DNA of 64,000 nt from Nonomuraea ceibae (GTDB taxonomy: Bacteria > Actinomycetota > Actinomycetes > Streptosporangiales > Streptosporangiaceae): the NCBI RefSeq assembly GCF_019396325.1, contig NZ_JAHKRO010000004.1, positions 159,444-223,443 on the forward strand, in the 5' to 3' direction. Positions within the stretch are counted from its first letter, which is position 1. Every line of letters starts with the position of its first letter. A program made the translations under genes and the position numbers. The notes below the pieces were generated by a model. It was not told the origin of the DNA, made no database searches, and saw only the letters and a program-made list of their open reading frames with translations. Positions 1 through 8,383 of the stretch are shown here, piece by piece.

Positions 1-1
1 G

Positions 2-115
2 GGGCACCGGATGATCGGGCTGGAGCGCTTCCTCGACGCCTGCCTGGAACGGCCGCTGGCCTTCCGCACCTGCCAGGAGGTCGCCCGCGCCTTCCGCGCC
101 GGGGACGGCTCGTGA
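2..115 (+). CDS. 3' end of a gene cut by the window start, possibly a polysaccharide deacetylase-like protein
   Basis: An open frame enters from the left edge and ends at a TGA that overlaps the GTG start of the next gene (GTGA). Only 37 residues are visible. They include the run RMIGLERFLDACLERP and later the pattern FRTCQEVARAF. This resembles the C-terminal end of PuuE/allantoinase-type polysaccharide deacetylases, where a GR-x(6)-LERFLD segment is followed by a residue pattern ending in an IA or VA motif. The catalytic part is outside the window, so the family is a guess. The overlap indicates co-transcription with the downstream SDR gene. Confidence 0.5.
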   Translation, partial: GHRMIGLERFLDACLERPLAFRTCQEVARAFRAGDGS

Positions 116-837
116 GGTTCGCCGGCCGTACGGTGCTCGTGCTGGGCGCGGCGGGCGGGATCGGCGCGGCGGCCTGCGCGGCGCTGTCGCGCGAGGGGGC
201 GCGGGTGGTCGCCGCCGACGCGCCCGGGGCCGGCGCCGAGCTGGCCGCCGACCTGGCCGAGCCGGGCGCCGCCGCGGCCGTCGTGCGGGAGGCGTGGCGG
301 TCCCACGGCCCGCTGGACGCGCTGCTGCACGTGGCGGGGCTGTTCCCGGCGCGGCGGGCGCTGGAGTCGACCGAGGAGCTGTTCGACCGGGTCATGGCCG
401 TCAACACCCGCTCGGCGCTGATGGCCGCCACCACGCTGGCCGGCCTGTGCGCGGGCCGCCCGGCCGCCGTCGTGTTCACCAGCTCGGGCGGGGCGGGCCG
501 TCCGCGCCCCGGCACCACCGTCTACGCCGCATCCAAGGCCGCGCTGGAGGCCGTGACCCGCGGCCTCGCGCTGGAGCTGGGCCCGCTGGGCGTCCGGGTC
601 AACGCCGTCGCCCCGGGCTTCGTCGACGTGGGCTCCGCGCTGAACCCGGTCCCGGCCGCCTACGTCGAGGCCGTCGCCGCCGGCAGCCCGGCCGGCCGCG
701 TCGCCGGGCCCGGCGACATCGTGCCCAGCCTGCTGTGGCTCTGCTCCGGCGAGTCGGCCTGGGTCAACGGGCACGTGCTGGCCGCCGACGGCGGCGCCGG
801 GCTCGGCTCGCCCGCCGCGCCGTCATGGCTGAGCTGA
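112..837 (+). CDS. Short-chain dehydrogenase/reductase (SDR), 241 aa
   Basis: A classical SDR by length and motifs. The NAD(P)-binding GxxxGxG signature GAAGGIG is at residues 12-18, a structural Asn is in VNTRS (about 98), and the catalytic Tyr138 and Lys142 are in YAASK. Ser124/125 supplies the Ser of the triad. It probably oxidises or reduces a small alcohol or carbonyl compound in the cytoplasm; the substrate cannot be told from sequence. The GTG start overlaps the stop of the upstream partial gene, so the two form an operon. It ends 10 bp before the convergent LuxR-type regulator and may serve the same catabolic pathway as the ThDP enzyme and importer. Confidence 0.9.
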   Translation: MRFAGRTVLVLGAAGGIGAAACAALSREGARVVAADAPGAGAELAADLAEPGAAAAVVREAWRSHGPLDALLHVAGLFPARRALESTEELFDRVMAVNTRSALMAATTLAGLCAGRPAAVVFTSSGGAGRPRPGTTVYAASKAALEAVTRGLALELGPLGVRVNAVAPGFVDVGSALNPVPAAYVEAVAAGSPAGRVAGPGDIVPSLLWLCSGESAWVNGHVLAADGGAGLGSPAAPSWLS

Positions 838-847
838 GCCGGAGCCG

Positions 848-2620
848 TCATGGCCGGGCTGATCCGGCGCGGAAGGCGTGCTGCGCCAGCTCCACCGGCG
901 CGATCACCCGGCTGCGGCCGTCCTGCACCTGGTGGACGAGGTGCGCGTGGGCCAGCGAGGCGTCCCACGTGTCGTCCGGGTAGGCCAGCGCCCGCTGGCC
1001 GCGCCCGCCGAAGTAGTACGGGCCCGCCGCCCCCCGGTGCACGCCCTCGCGCAGCGAGCGCACCACCGCCCCGAAGTCCCACGGCCTGCCGACCTCCGAC
1101 CAGGCGCCGGCCAGCATGTGGATCATGTCGTAGTGGATGGCCGCGCTGCCGCTGCCCGGCTCGTCCCCGTAGGCGTGCCGGTAGCGGCGCATGAACCTGG
1201 CGCTCACCGGGTCCCCGTACGTGCCGATGACCGTGGACCACAGCAGGCCCTCGGCCAGCCCCTCCATCCGCTCCTCGAACCGGGGGATCGTCGGCGTCCA
1301 CACCGTGTAGACCAGCGACCGGCTGCCCGACCCGCGCAGCTCCTCCAGGAACCGGCGCAGCTCGTCCTCCACGTACGTGCACACCAGCACGGCCGCCGGC
1401 TCGATCGCCTGGATGCCGGCCACCACCTCGGGCCACGGCACCCGCGTGTCGGCGATCGGCACCATCGCGGCCAGGTCCCAGCCGCGCGCCCCGGCCAGCT
1501 CGTCCAGCTCGGCGGCCCGGTGCGGGTCGTGGTCGTCCTCGCGCACCAGCGCCACCAGCCGCCGGTTGTCCGGCCGCCACTGCCCGGAGGTGTCGAGCAG
1601 ATCCAACGTCCGGACGAACCCGGACAAGTACGCCGTCTCGGTGGCACACACCTGGAACGTCTGCCCGAGCATGCCGGGATTGTCGTGCACGTGCTCGGTG
1701 ATCGACGGCGACACCATCGCGTGCATCAGCGGCGCCCGGTACTCGGCCGCCAGGGTGATCGCGCCCAGGTGGTAGCGCGGGCTCACGTTGCCCAGCGTGA
1801 TGGCGTCCACGTCGTGCGAGCGCAGGTACTCCACCGCGCGCAGCAGGTCGCCGTCCGTGTCGCCGGACACCTCGATCGCCAGGTGGTCGATCCGCCGCCC
1901 GCCCACGCCGCCGCGCGCGTTGACCTCCTCCACCGCGATCGCCGCGCCCCGCCGCATCGCCAGCGCGTCGAACCGCCTCGGCCCGTCGAGCGGGTAGATC
2001 GCGCCCAGCCGGATCGGCCGCCTGACGGACCCGCCGCCCGGCCCCGGCCTCGGCGCCGGCTCGGCCCGGGTGCAGCCGCCGGTCACCCGGCCCACCGCCG
2101 TGACCGCGAACCCCTCCGGCCCGGAGAACGGCGCAAGCAGCGCCTCCTCGTCCACGGCCAGCGCCGCCGCCGCCGTCCGCGTCGGCGCGCCCAGCTTGAC
2201 CAGGATCCGCTCGACATGCGTGGCCACGGTACGGGCCCCGCACCCGACGCGCTCGGCCGCCTCCGGGTTCGTCATGCCGACGGCCACGCAGGTCAGCACC
2301 TCGTGCTCGCGCTCCGTCAGCCCCCACGGCGCCTCGCACCGCCGCGCCTCCAGCCCGGTCACGGTGCCGCGCCCGGTGACGGACACCTCGACGCTCACCC
2401 GGTACAGCCGCCGGTCCGCGCCCCGCCAGTAGTAGCGCAGCAGCCCCGGCCCCTCGCCGGCGGCCCGCATCGCATGCTGGACCAGAGGACGATTACGCGC
2501 GAAGAACCCGGCGGCGCCGGTCACGACCCGCTTCCCGGGTTCGACCACGAGCCTGGCCCGGAACTCCGGCTCCGCCTCCAGACGTCTCTCCATTTCGTGA
2601 CGATACCGGCCATATCCCAC
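848..2620 (-). CDS. LuxR-type DNA-binding domain fused to a type I solute-binding (LivK/AmiC-like) domain, 590 aa
   Basis: Residues about 100-155 form a LuxR helix-turn-helix (LTEREHEVLTCVAVGMTN followed by the recognition helix). From about residue 200 to 565 the protein reads as a branched-chain amino acid/amide type periplasmic-binding fold (RLGAIYPLDGP, then VEEVNARGGVGGR). No signal peptide or membrane segment is visible, so the binding domain should sense a ligand in the cytoplasm, like AmiC or UrtA-like regulators. The first 90 residues, possibly a PAS-like region, are not recognised. The GTG at 2620 gives the longest frame; the ATG at 2593 is an alternative. It is the last gene of the leftward importer operon, 19 bp after the ThDP enzyme, and probably controls it. 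Confidence 0.85.
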   Translation of the reverse strand: MGYGRYRHEMERRLEAEPEFRARLVVEPGKRVVTGAAGFFARNRPLVQHAMRAAGEGPGLLRYYWRGADRRLYRVSVEVSVTGRGTVTGLEARRCEAPWGLTEREHEVLTCVAVGMTNPEAAERVGCGARTVATHVERILVKLGAPTRTAAAALAVDEEALLAPFSGPEGFAVTAVGRVTGGCTRAEPAPRPGPGGGSVRRPIRLGAIYPLDGPRRFDALAMRRGAAIAVEEVNARGGVGGRRIDHLAIEVSGDTDGDLLRAVEYLRSHDVDAITLGNVSPRYHLGAITLAAEYRAPLMHAMVSPSITEHVHDNPGMLGQTFQVCATETAYLSGFVRTLDLLDTSGQWRPDNRRLVALVREDDHDPHRAAELDELAGARGWDLAAMVPIADTRVPWPEVVAGIQAIEPAAVLVCTYVEDELRRFLEELRGSGSRSLVYTVWTPTIPRFEERMEGLAEGLLWSTVIGTYGDPVSARFMRRYRHAYGDEPGSGSAAIHYDMIHMLAGAWSEVGRPWDFGAVVRSLREGVHRGAAGPYYFGGRGQRALAYPDDTWDASLAHAHLVHQVQDGRSRVIAPVELAQHAFRAGSARP

Positions 2621-2639
2621 AAACCGCCACCGCCTGGGC

Positions 2640-4223
2640 TCAGGGTTGGAAGTTGAGGTCGACGCTCACCTGGATGTCCAGCAGCAGGGGGTCGGGGCGG
2701 GTGCGCAGGGCCGGGATCACCTCGTCCAGCGTCGCCGTCAGCGCGGCGTGGTCGTCGATCCGCCTGGCCTCGCAGCCGAGCGCCCTGGCCAGGCCGCTCA
2801 CGTTCACCTCGTCGAAGGCCGGCCAGGGGGCCTTGCCGCCCTGCTTGTCGGCCAGCCGGTCCATGATCGCGTACCGGCCGTTGGCGAGCACCACGAACAG
2901 CGCGCCCACCCGGTAGTGGGCGGCGCTCCACAGGGCCTGCACGCCGTAGAGGGCCGACCCGTCGCCGGCGACCGCCACGACCGGCCGGTCCGGCAGCGCC
3001 ATCCGCAGCCCGACGGCGGCGGGCAGCGCGAACCCGAGTCCGCCCATCGCCGCCGACACGAACCCGAGCGGGTTGCGCGCCGGCATCAGCCGGTGCAGGT
3101 CGGGCCGCGACGACGGGGTCTCCTCGACGAGCACCACGTCCCGGGGCAGCCGGGCGGCGAGCTCCGCCAGCACGTGGGCGGGCCGCAACGGCCGCCCGCC
3201 CGGGGGCGGCCCGAGCGCCTCGGCGCGCGGTCGGGGGACGGCCGTCACGGGCCGGGCGGGCACCAGGCCGAGCAGGGCGGCGCAGGCGGCGGCCGGTGCG
3301 GCCAGGCAGGCCAGGTCGGCCGGGCTGCGGTGCGCCTCCTCGGGGTCGTCGGTGACGAGCGCGACCAGAGTGCCCGGCTCCACCAGAGGCCCGGGCGCGT
3401 ACGGGTACTGCCGGAACACCGGCGCACCCACGGCGAGCACCACGTCGTGCCCGGCGAGCGCGGCCCGCAGGCGCGGCCGGTCGGCCGGCAGCACGCCCGC
3501 GTACTGCGGATGGTCCTGCGGGAACCCGGCCCGCGCGCCGAACGACTCCTGCCACACCGGGCACCCGAGCCGCTCCGCCAGCGCGACCAGCGGCTCCCAC
3601 GCGCGCACCCCCGCCCCTGCCACGATCGCGGGGGAGCGCGCCCCGGCCAGCATCGCGGCCAGCGGCCCCACGTCACCGGCCGCCTCCGCCCGCACCAGCC
3701 GCGCGGGCGCGGCGGGGGTCTCGCCCTCGTACGGCGCCGCCCAGTCGTCCATCGGCACCACGACCAGCGCCGGCCCCCGGTACGTGACGGCCCGGTGGCA
3801 GGCGGCGGCCACGGCTCCGGGCACGTCCTGCGCCCGGACCGGCTGGTCGACGTGCACCGGGTAGTCGCCGGCCAGCCCCGCCAGCCGCCCGGCCAGGAAC
3901 GGCTCCAGCGCCAGATGCCGCCGGTCCTGCTGCCCGACGAGAATGACGAGCGGCACCCGGTTCACCCGGGCGGTGGCGATGGCGCCGACGGCGTTGCCCA
4001 GCCCGGCCGTGGTGTGCAGCACGGCCAGCGCGGGCGCGTCGTGCCCGATGGCCCAGCCGGTGGCCATCCCGACCACCGACCCCTCGTGCAGCGCGAGCGT
4101 GAAGGTGAGGTCGTCGGGCAGCCCGGTCAGCAGCGACACCTCGGTCGAGCCCGGATTGCAGAAGATCGTCGTCAGCCCGGTGCGGCGCAGCACCTCGAAC
4201 GTGGCGTCCCTGACCGTCGTCAT
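2640..4223 (-). CDS. Benzoylformate decarboxylase-like thiamine diphosphate enzyme, 527 aa
   Basis: The full length matches benzoylformate decarboxylase (BFD, about 528 aa) and the sequence aligns with it end to end. Catalytic residues fall at the same numbers as in the Pseudomonas enzyme: Ser26 in NPGSTE, Glu47 in ALHEG and His70 in VLHTT. The ThDP/Mg motif begins GDGSALYG and ends with LANGRY. However, the second BFD active-site histidine (281) aligns to a tyrosine in GAPVFRQYPY. The likely reaction is non-oxidative decarboxylation of an aryl or branched 2-oxoacid to an aldehyde, but the altered pocket leaves the substrate open. The ATG start overlaps the ATPase stop (ATGA), so it is made with the importer. 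Confidence 0.88.
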   Translation of the reverse strand: MTTVRDATFEVLRRTGLTTIFCNPGSTEVSLLTGLPDDLTFTLALHEGSVVGMATGWAIGHDAPALAVLHTTAGLGNAVGAIATARVNRVPLVILVGQQDRRHLALEPFLAGRLAGLAGDYPVHVDQPVRAQDVPGAVAAACHRAVTYRGPALVVVPMDDWAAPYEGETPAAPARLVRAEAAGDVGPLAAMLAGARSPAIVAGAGVRAWEPLVALAERLGCPVWQESFGARAGFPQDHPQYAGVLPADRPRLRAALAGHDVVLAVGAPVFRQYPYAPGPLVEPGTLVALVTDDPEEAHRSPADLACLAAPAAACAALLGLVPARPVTAVPRPRAEALGPPPGGRPLRPAHVLAELAARLPRDVVLVEETPSSRPDLHRLMPARNPLGFVSAAMGGLGFALPAAVGLRMALPDRPVVAVAGDGSALYGVQALWSAAHYRVGALFVVLANGRYAIMDRLADKQGGKAPWPAFDEVNVSGLARALGCEARRIDDHAALTATLDEVIPALRTRPDPLLLDIQVSVDLNFQP

Positions 4224-4984
4224 CCCCGGGCCGCCTGGATCCGCGCGTAGACGTGCCCGCGCAGCTCGCCGAACCTGGGCAGCGACCGGGTTTTGAGCTG
4301 GTCCCGGTCGGGCGGCAGGTCGATCTTCAGGTCCTCGGTGACGACCGTCGGCGACGACGACAGCACGATCACCCGCTGTCCCAGGTAGACGGCCTCGTCG
4401 ATGTCGTGCGTGACGAACAGCGTGGTCACCTCCAGGTCCCGCCACAGGCGCAGGATCAGGTCCTCCAGGTCCGCCCGGGTCTGCGCGTCGACGGCCGCGA
4501 ACGGCTCGTCCATCAGCATCACCTGAGGCTCGTACGCCACCGCGCGGGCGATCGCCACCCGCTGCTGCATGCCGCCGGACAGCTGCCACGGATGCGCCTG
4601 GGCGGCGTCGGCCAGCCCCACCGACTCCAGCGACTGCGTGACCAGCTCCCGGCGCCTCGGCGCGGGCACCTTCTTCTCCTTCAACGGCAACTCCACGTTC
4701 TGCCACACGGTCATCCACGGGAACAGGCTGCGGCCGTACTCCTGGAAGACCACCGCCATGCGCGGCGGCGGCCCGGTGACGGGCACCCCGTCCAGCCGCA
4801 CCTCGCCGGTGCTCGCGGGGAGCAGCCCGGCGACCATGCGCAGCAGCGTCGTCTTGCCGCACCCGGACGGCCCCACGACGCACACCAGCTCCCCGGCCGC
4901 CACCTCGAACGTCAGCGACCGGATCGCCTCGACGCTGCGTCCCGGGTTCTCGTACGTCTTTCCCAGCCGGTCGATCTCAAGCAC
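4220..4984 (-). CDS. ABC importer ATPase, SsuB/TauB (nitrate/sulfonate/taurine) family, 254 aa
   Basis: A single nucleotide-binding domain with Walker A GPSGCGKTT, signature LSGGMQQR, Walker B VMLMDEPF and the switch histidine in FVTHDIDEA. The DIDEA form after the H-loop is typical of the SsuB/TauB/NrtD group. It energises the two permeases upstream in the operon. The GTG start at 4984 lies inside the 3' end of the permease gene (8-bp overlap), and its stop overlaps the start of the ThDP enzyme. Despite the family name, members also import aromatic acids and thiamine precursors, which suits this setting. Confidence 0.93.
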   Translation of the reverse strand: MLEIDRLGKTYENPGRSVEAIRSLTFEVAAGELVCVVGPSGCGKTTLLRMVAGLLPASTGEVRLDGVPVTGPPPRMAVVFQEYGRSLFPWMTVWQNVELPLKEKKVPAPRRRELVTQSLESVGLADAAQAHPWQLSGGMQQRVAIARAVAYEPQVMLMDEPFAAVDAQTRADLEDLILRLWRDLEVTTLFVTHDIDEAVYLGQRVIVLSSSPTVVTEDLKIDLPPDRDQLKTRSLPRFGELRGHVYARIQAARG

Positions 4985-5726
4985 GCGCGGCTCCGCTGCC
5001 GTAGTACCAGGACAGGACCCACCGCTCCAGGCGGCGGAAGAGCAGCGAGAGGCCCAGCCCGAGCAGCCCGAGCAGCAGGATGCCGCTCCACATCTCGGCG
5101 ATCTGGAACTGCCGCTGGAACAGCACGATCGTGAACCCGAGCCCGCTGGAGCTGGCGAACATCTCGCTGATGACCATGAGGATGATGCCGATCGACAGGG
5201 CCTGCCGCAGCCCGGCCATGATCTGCGGGCCGGCCCCGGGCAGCACGAACCTGCGCAGCCTCGACCCGCCGCGCACCCCGTACATCCGGCAGGTGTCGGC
5301 GAGCACCCCGTCCAGCGCGCGCACGCCCTCGACGGTGTTGAGCAGGACGGGCCACACGCAGCCGGAGACGATGACGAGCACCTTCATCGGCGTGTCGATG
5401 CCCGCCAGCAGCATGATCAGCGGGACCAGCACCGGCGGCGGGATCGCCCGGAAGAACTCCAGTACCGGCTCCAGCGTGGCCCGCAGCCTCGGCGACAGCC
5501 CGATCGGCACGCCCAGCCCGATCCCCAGCAGCGCCGCCAGCGCGTAACCCGCCAGCAGCCGTCCCACGCTGGGCAGCACGTCGCCGGTCAGCCGCTCGGA
5601 GAGCCACGTCTCGGCGAACGCCACCGCGACCCGGTCCGGGCTCGGCAGGTAGAACGACCCGCCGCTGACCGCCCACCAGACCAGCACCAGCAGCGCGGGC
5701 ACCCCGAGCAGCCTGACGACCCTCAC
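4977..5726 (-). CDS. ABC importer permease, SsuC/TauC family, 249 aa
   Basis: A BPD_transp_1 membrane protein with about six hydrophobic segments. The ATPase-docking EAA loop is visible in the region MYGVRGGSRLRRFVLPGAGP. A periplasmic entry segment FYLPSPDRVAVAFAETW near the N-terminus is typical of SsuC-like proteins. The GTG at 5726 is chosen because it overlaps the stop of the upstream permease (GTGA) and gives a normal length; a longer open frame upstream is the opposite-frame reading of the other permease. It should pair with the second permease as a heterodimeric channel. Confidence 0.9.
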   Translation of the reverse strand: MRVVRLLGVPALLVLVWWAVSGGSFYLPSPDRVAVAFAETWLSERLTGDVLPSVGRLLAGYALAALLGIGLGVPIGLSPRLRATLEPVLEFFRAIPPPVLVPLIMLLAGIDTPMKVLVIVSGCVWPVLLNTVEGVRALDGVLADTCRMYGVRGGSRLRRFVLPGAGPQIMAGLRQALSIGIILMVISEMFASSSGLGFTIVLFQRQFQIAEMWSGILLLGLLGLGLSLLFRRLERWVLSWYYGSGAARA

Positions 5727-6499
5727 CCGGCCACCTCCCCGCGCACGGCCGGATGCCAGGCCAGCACCCGGCGTTCCAGCAGCCGTACGGCGGTGTTGAC
5801 GCCGATGCCGATCAGCCCGGCGACGACGACGAGCGCGTACACGGTGGAGACCGCGCCGCTGCTCTGCGCCACCTGGATCTGCGCGCCCAGCCCGGGGCTG
5901 CCGATCACCAGCTCCGCGGTGACCGCCAGGATGAACGCCACCGCCGCCGCCAGCCTGAGCCCCGTCATCACGTACGGCAGCGCGGTCGGCCACACCAGGT
6001 GCCGCACCCGCGACCAGGCCGACAGCCCGTAGGCGCGAGCGGTGTCGTCGGCGACCGCATCGACCGCCGCGACCCCGTACAGCACCTGGATGAGCACCTG
6101 CCAGAACGACGCGTACACCACCAGCAGCAACGTCGACCCGAGCGACGGCCCGAACAGCAGCGTCGCCAGCGGCACCAGCGCCACCGACGGGATCGGCCGC
6201 AGGAACTCCACGGTCGAGCTCGTCGCCGCCCGCAGCCCCGGCACCACGCCGATCACCACCCCGGCCGCCACCGCCAGCGCGAACGCCAGCGCCAGCCCCG
6301 CCGCCCAGCCGCGCATCGTTTCGCCCAGCGCCACCCACAGCCCGGCCGTGGCCAGCTCGCCGGCGAGCGTGCGCAGAATCTCCGAAGCCGGAGGCAGGAA
6401 CCGCTCATCGACCAGCCCGAGCCGGGGCGCCGCCTCCAGCACGGCCAGCAGCCCGGCCGGCCCGATCAGCCCGAGCAGCCCGTGGTGCGGCCGGCTCAC
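5723..6499 (-). CDS. ABC importer permease, SsuC/TauC family, 258 aa
   Basis: A second BPD_transp_1 permease with the same architecture: FLPPASEILRTLAGELA at the N-terminus, several membrane helices, and an EAA-type loop in RAYGLSAWSRVRHLVWPTALP. The GTG start at 6499 overlaps the stop of the solute-binding protein gene (GTGA). Systems of this family usually have one permease gene used as a homodimer; two consecutive paralogues suggest a heterodimer. Translation of the whole leftward operon appears coupled. Confidence 0.9.
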   Translation of the reverse strand: MSRPHHGLLGLIGPAGLLAVLEAAPRLGLVDERFLPPASEILRTLAGELATAGLWVALGETMRGWAAGLALAFALAVAAGVVIGVVPGLRAATSSTVEFLRPIPSVALVPLATLLFGPSLGSTLLLVVYASFWQVLIQVLYGVAAVDAVADDTARAYGLSAWSRVRHLVWPTALPYVMTGLRLAAAVAFILAVTAELVIGSPGLGAQIQVAQSSGAVSTVYALVVVAGLIGIGVNTAVRLLERRVLAWHPAVRGEVAG

Positions 6500-7434
6500 G
6501 GCACCAGCTCCGAGACGTCGATCTCGGCGTTCAGCACGCCGTCGGCCAGCGCCAGGTCCGCGATCGTCTGCACCGACGCGCGGTTCACCTCGGCGGGCCA
6601 CTTCGGCAGGTAGATCTTCTCGATCACCTCGGGCGCGATCTTCGTGTACGTCGACAGTACCTGGCGCACCTCGTCCGGATGCGTGTCGGCGTACTCCAGC
6701 GACTTGCGCATCGCCGCGGTGAACCGCTTGGTCAGGTCAGGGTCGGTCCGGCTCGTGGTGAAGTACATGGCCACGGTCAGCGCGTCGGCGGCGTCGGCGA
6801 AGTTCCACGCCACCGGGCGGGCGCCCTGGCTGATCGCCTGGCTCACGAACGGCTCCACCACCCAGATGGCGTCCACCCTGTCGTTCTCCAGCGCGGCCGG
6901 GGCGTCGGGGAAGGGCAGCTCGACGAACTCGATGCCGTCCGGGTCGCCGCCGTCCTTGCGCACCGAGGCGCGGATCGTGGTGTCGCCGATGTTCTTCAAC
7001 TGGTTGACCGAGACCTTCTTGCCCGCCAGGTCCTTGGCCGACCTGATCGGGCTGCCCGGCTTGACCAGCACCGCGCTGAAGTCCTTGCCCGGCTCGCCGG
7101 TCGAGGAGACGCCGTTGGCCACCACCCTGATGTCGAGCCCCTGCTGCTTGGCTGTCAGCAGCGAGGTGGTGTTGGCGAAGGCGAACTGGAACTGCCCGCT
7201 CACCGCGCCCGTGATGCTCGCCGCCCCGCCCTGGACCGGGGTGATCGTCAGGTCGATGTCCTGCTCGTCGAAGAACCCCTTGGCCTTGCCCAGGTGGATC
7301 GGCGCGGTGTCGACGATCGCGATGACACCGGCGTTGACCTTGTCCTTGCCCGTGCCCTCGCCCGGCGGGGCCTGGGGTCCGCCGCACGCGGCGGCCAGTA
7401 ACAGGACGAGGGGGACCGCGAGAGCGAGACGCAC
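6496..7434 (-). CDS. Solute-binding lipoprotein, SsuA/NMT1 family, 312 aa
   Basis: The first gene of the leftward operon. A signal peptide ends in the lipobox LAAAC (Cys17), so the mature protein should be lipid-anchored outside the membrane. The body reads as a type II periplasmic-binding fold of the NMT1/SsuA group: GVIAIVDTAPIHLGKAKGFF, a GGAASITGAVSGQ ligand loop, and KDLAGKKVSVNQL. It delivers the substrate to the two permeases. An aromatic carboxylate is a reasonable candidate given the decarboxylase and the IclR regulator, but ligand specificity cannot be read from sequence. It is transcribed away from the IclR gene, with 108 bp between the two starts. Confidence 0.9.
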   Translation of the reverse strand: MRLALAVPLVLLLAAACGGPQAPPGEGTGKDKVNAGVIAIVDTAPIHLGKAKGFFDEQDIDLTITPVQGGAASITGAVSGQFQFAFANTTSLLTAKQQGLDIRVVANGVSSTGEPGKDFSAVLVKPGSPIRSAKDLAGKKVSVNQLKNIGDTTIRASVRKDGGDPDGIEFVELPFPDAPAALENDRVDAIWVVEPFVSQAISQGARPVAWNFADAADALTVAMYFTTSRTDPDLTKRFTAAMRKSLEYADTHPDEVRQVLSTYTKIAPEVIEKIYLPKWPAEVNRASVQTIADLALADGVLNAEIDVSELVP

Positions 7435-7453
7435 GATGTTCTCCCGATTGTCT

Positions 7454-7468
7454 GTTCGCTATGCGCAC
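7454..7468. promoter_or_regulatory. Candidate IclR-family (PcaR/PcaU-like) operator
   Basis: The 15-mer GTTCGCTATGCGCAC lies midway in the divergent promoter. As I recall, the PcaR/PcaU operator is GTTCGATAATCGCAC, giving identical 5-bp outer arms. An extra CGAAC half-site follows at 7483-7487. The position fits control of both the importer operon and the regulator itself. Confidence 0.55.
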
Positions 7469-7542
7469 ATTTATTCTCTGGTCGAACACCCCCCGCTACG
7501 CGGGAACATACGCGCTCACCGCCCCATGTCAAGGGATCTCCG

Positions 7543-8298
7543 ATGGCTGATCACGTCCAGTCGCTGGCCCGTGGGCTCGCCGTCATCCGCGCCTTCAGCG
7601 CCGTCTCGCCCGCGCTGACCTTGAGCGACGTGGCGCGGGCCACCGGGCTCACGCGGGCGGCGGCCCGGCGCCTTTTGCTGACATTGACGGATTTGGGATA
7701 TGTGCGGAACGACGGCCGGCTGTTCTCCCTCACTCCCCGCGTCCTGGAGCTCGGGTACGCGTACCTCTCCAGCCTGTCGCTCCCCGAAGTCGCCGCGCCC
7801 CATCTGGAACGCCTCGCCGCCGACGTCCACGAATCGGCGTCCGTGGCCGTGCTCGACGGCGAGGACGTCGTGTACGTGGCCCGCGTCGCCACCGCCCGCA
7901 TCATGCGCGTCACCATCAGCATCGGGACCCGCTTCCCCGCCTACTGCACCTCCATGGGCCGCGTCCTCCTCGCCGCCCTGCCCGCGGCCGCCCTCGACGC
8001 CTACCTCACCCGCGCCCGCCTGCGCCCCCTCACCGCCCGCACCATCACCCAGCCACCGGCCCTCCACGCCGAACTCGACCTCGTACGCGCCCAGGGCTGG
8101 GCCATTGTCGACCAGGAACTGGAGGAAGGGCTCCGCTCCCTGGCCGTCCCCATCCGCGACCGATCGGGCACGACGGTGGCGGCGGTGAACGTGTCCACGC
8201 ACGCCAGCCGGATGACCCTGGCCCAGGCTCGCCGCGACCTCCTGCCCCGCCTCCAGGCCACCGCCACCCACATCGAAGCCGACCTCACCCCGTCCTGA
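7543..8298 (+). CDS. IclR-family regulator, PcaU/PcaR/PobR-like, 251 aa
   Basis: Complete IclR architecture. The N-terminal winged helix-turn-helix begins VQSLARGLAVIRAFSA and continues LTLSDVARATGLTRAAARR. The C-terminal effector domain has the typical blocks TSMGRVLLAALP, DQELEEGLRSLAVPI and AAVNVSTHA. The opening and the RTITQPPAL segment look most like regulators of the beta-ketoadipate (protocatechuate) pathway. It is divergent from the importer operon and starts at ATG with an AAGGGA ribosome site. It likely senses an aromatic acid or its metabolite and switches the importer and decarboxylase genes. Confidence 0.9.
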   Translation: MADHVQSLARGLAVIRAFSAVSPALTLSDVARATGLTRAAARRLLLTLTDLGYVRNDGRLFSLTPRVLELGYAYLSSLSLPEVAAPHLERLAADVHESASVAVLDGEDVVYVARVATARIMRVTISIGTRFPAYCTSMGRVLLAALPAAALDAYLTRARLRPLTARTITQPPALHAELDLVRAQGWAIVDQELEEGLRSLAVPIRDRSGTTVAAVNVSTHASRMTLAQARRDLLPRLQATATHIEADLTPS

Positions 8299-8364
8299 CC
8301 CCCTGACCGCAAGGTCCTCGCCCGGGAGCGCGCTTCGCGCGGGGCGGCTCGGGCTGTGTCGCCG

Positions 8365-8383
8365 GGGGGAGCCGAGCTCCCCC
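8365..8383. terminator. GC-rich hairpin downstream of the IclR gene
   Basis: A perfect 8-bp stem, GGGGGAGC/GCTCCCCC, with a 3-base loop. There is no T-tract, which is common in actinomycete terminators. The surrounding 8300-8500 is a GC-rich stretch without a convincing gene. Confidence 0.4.
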
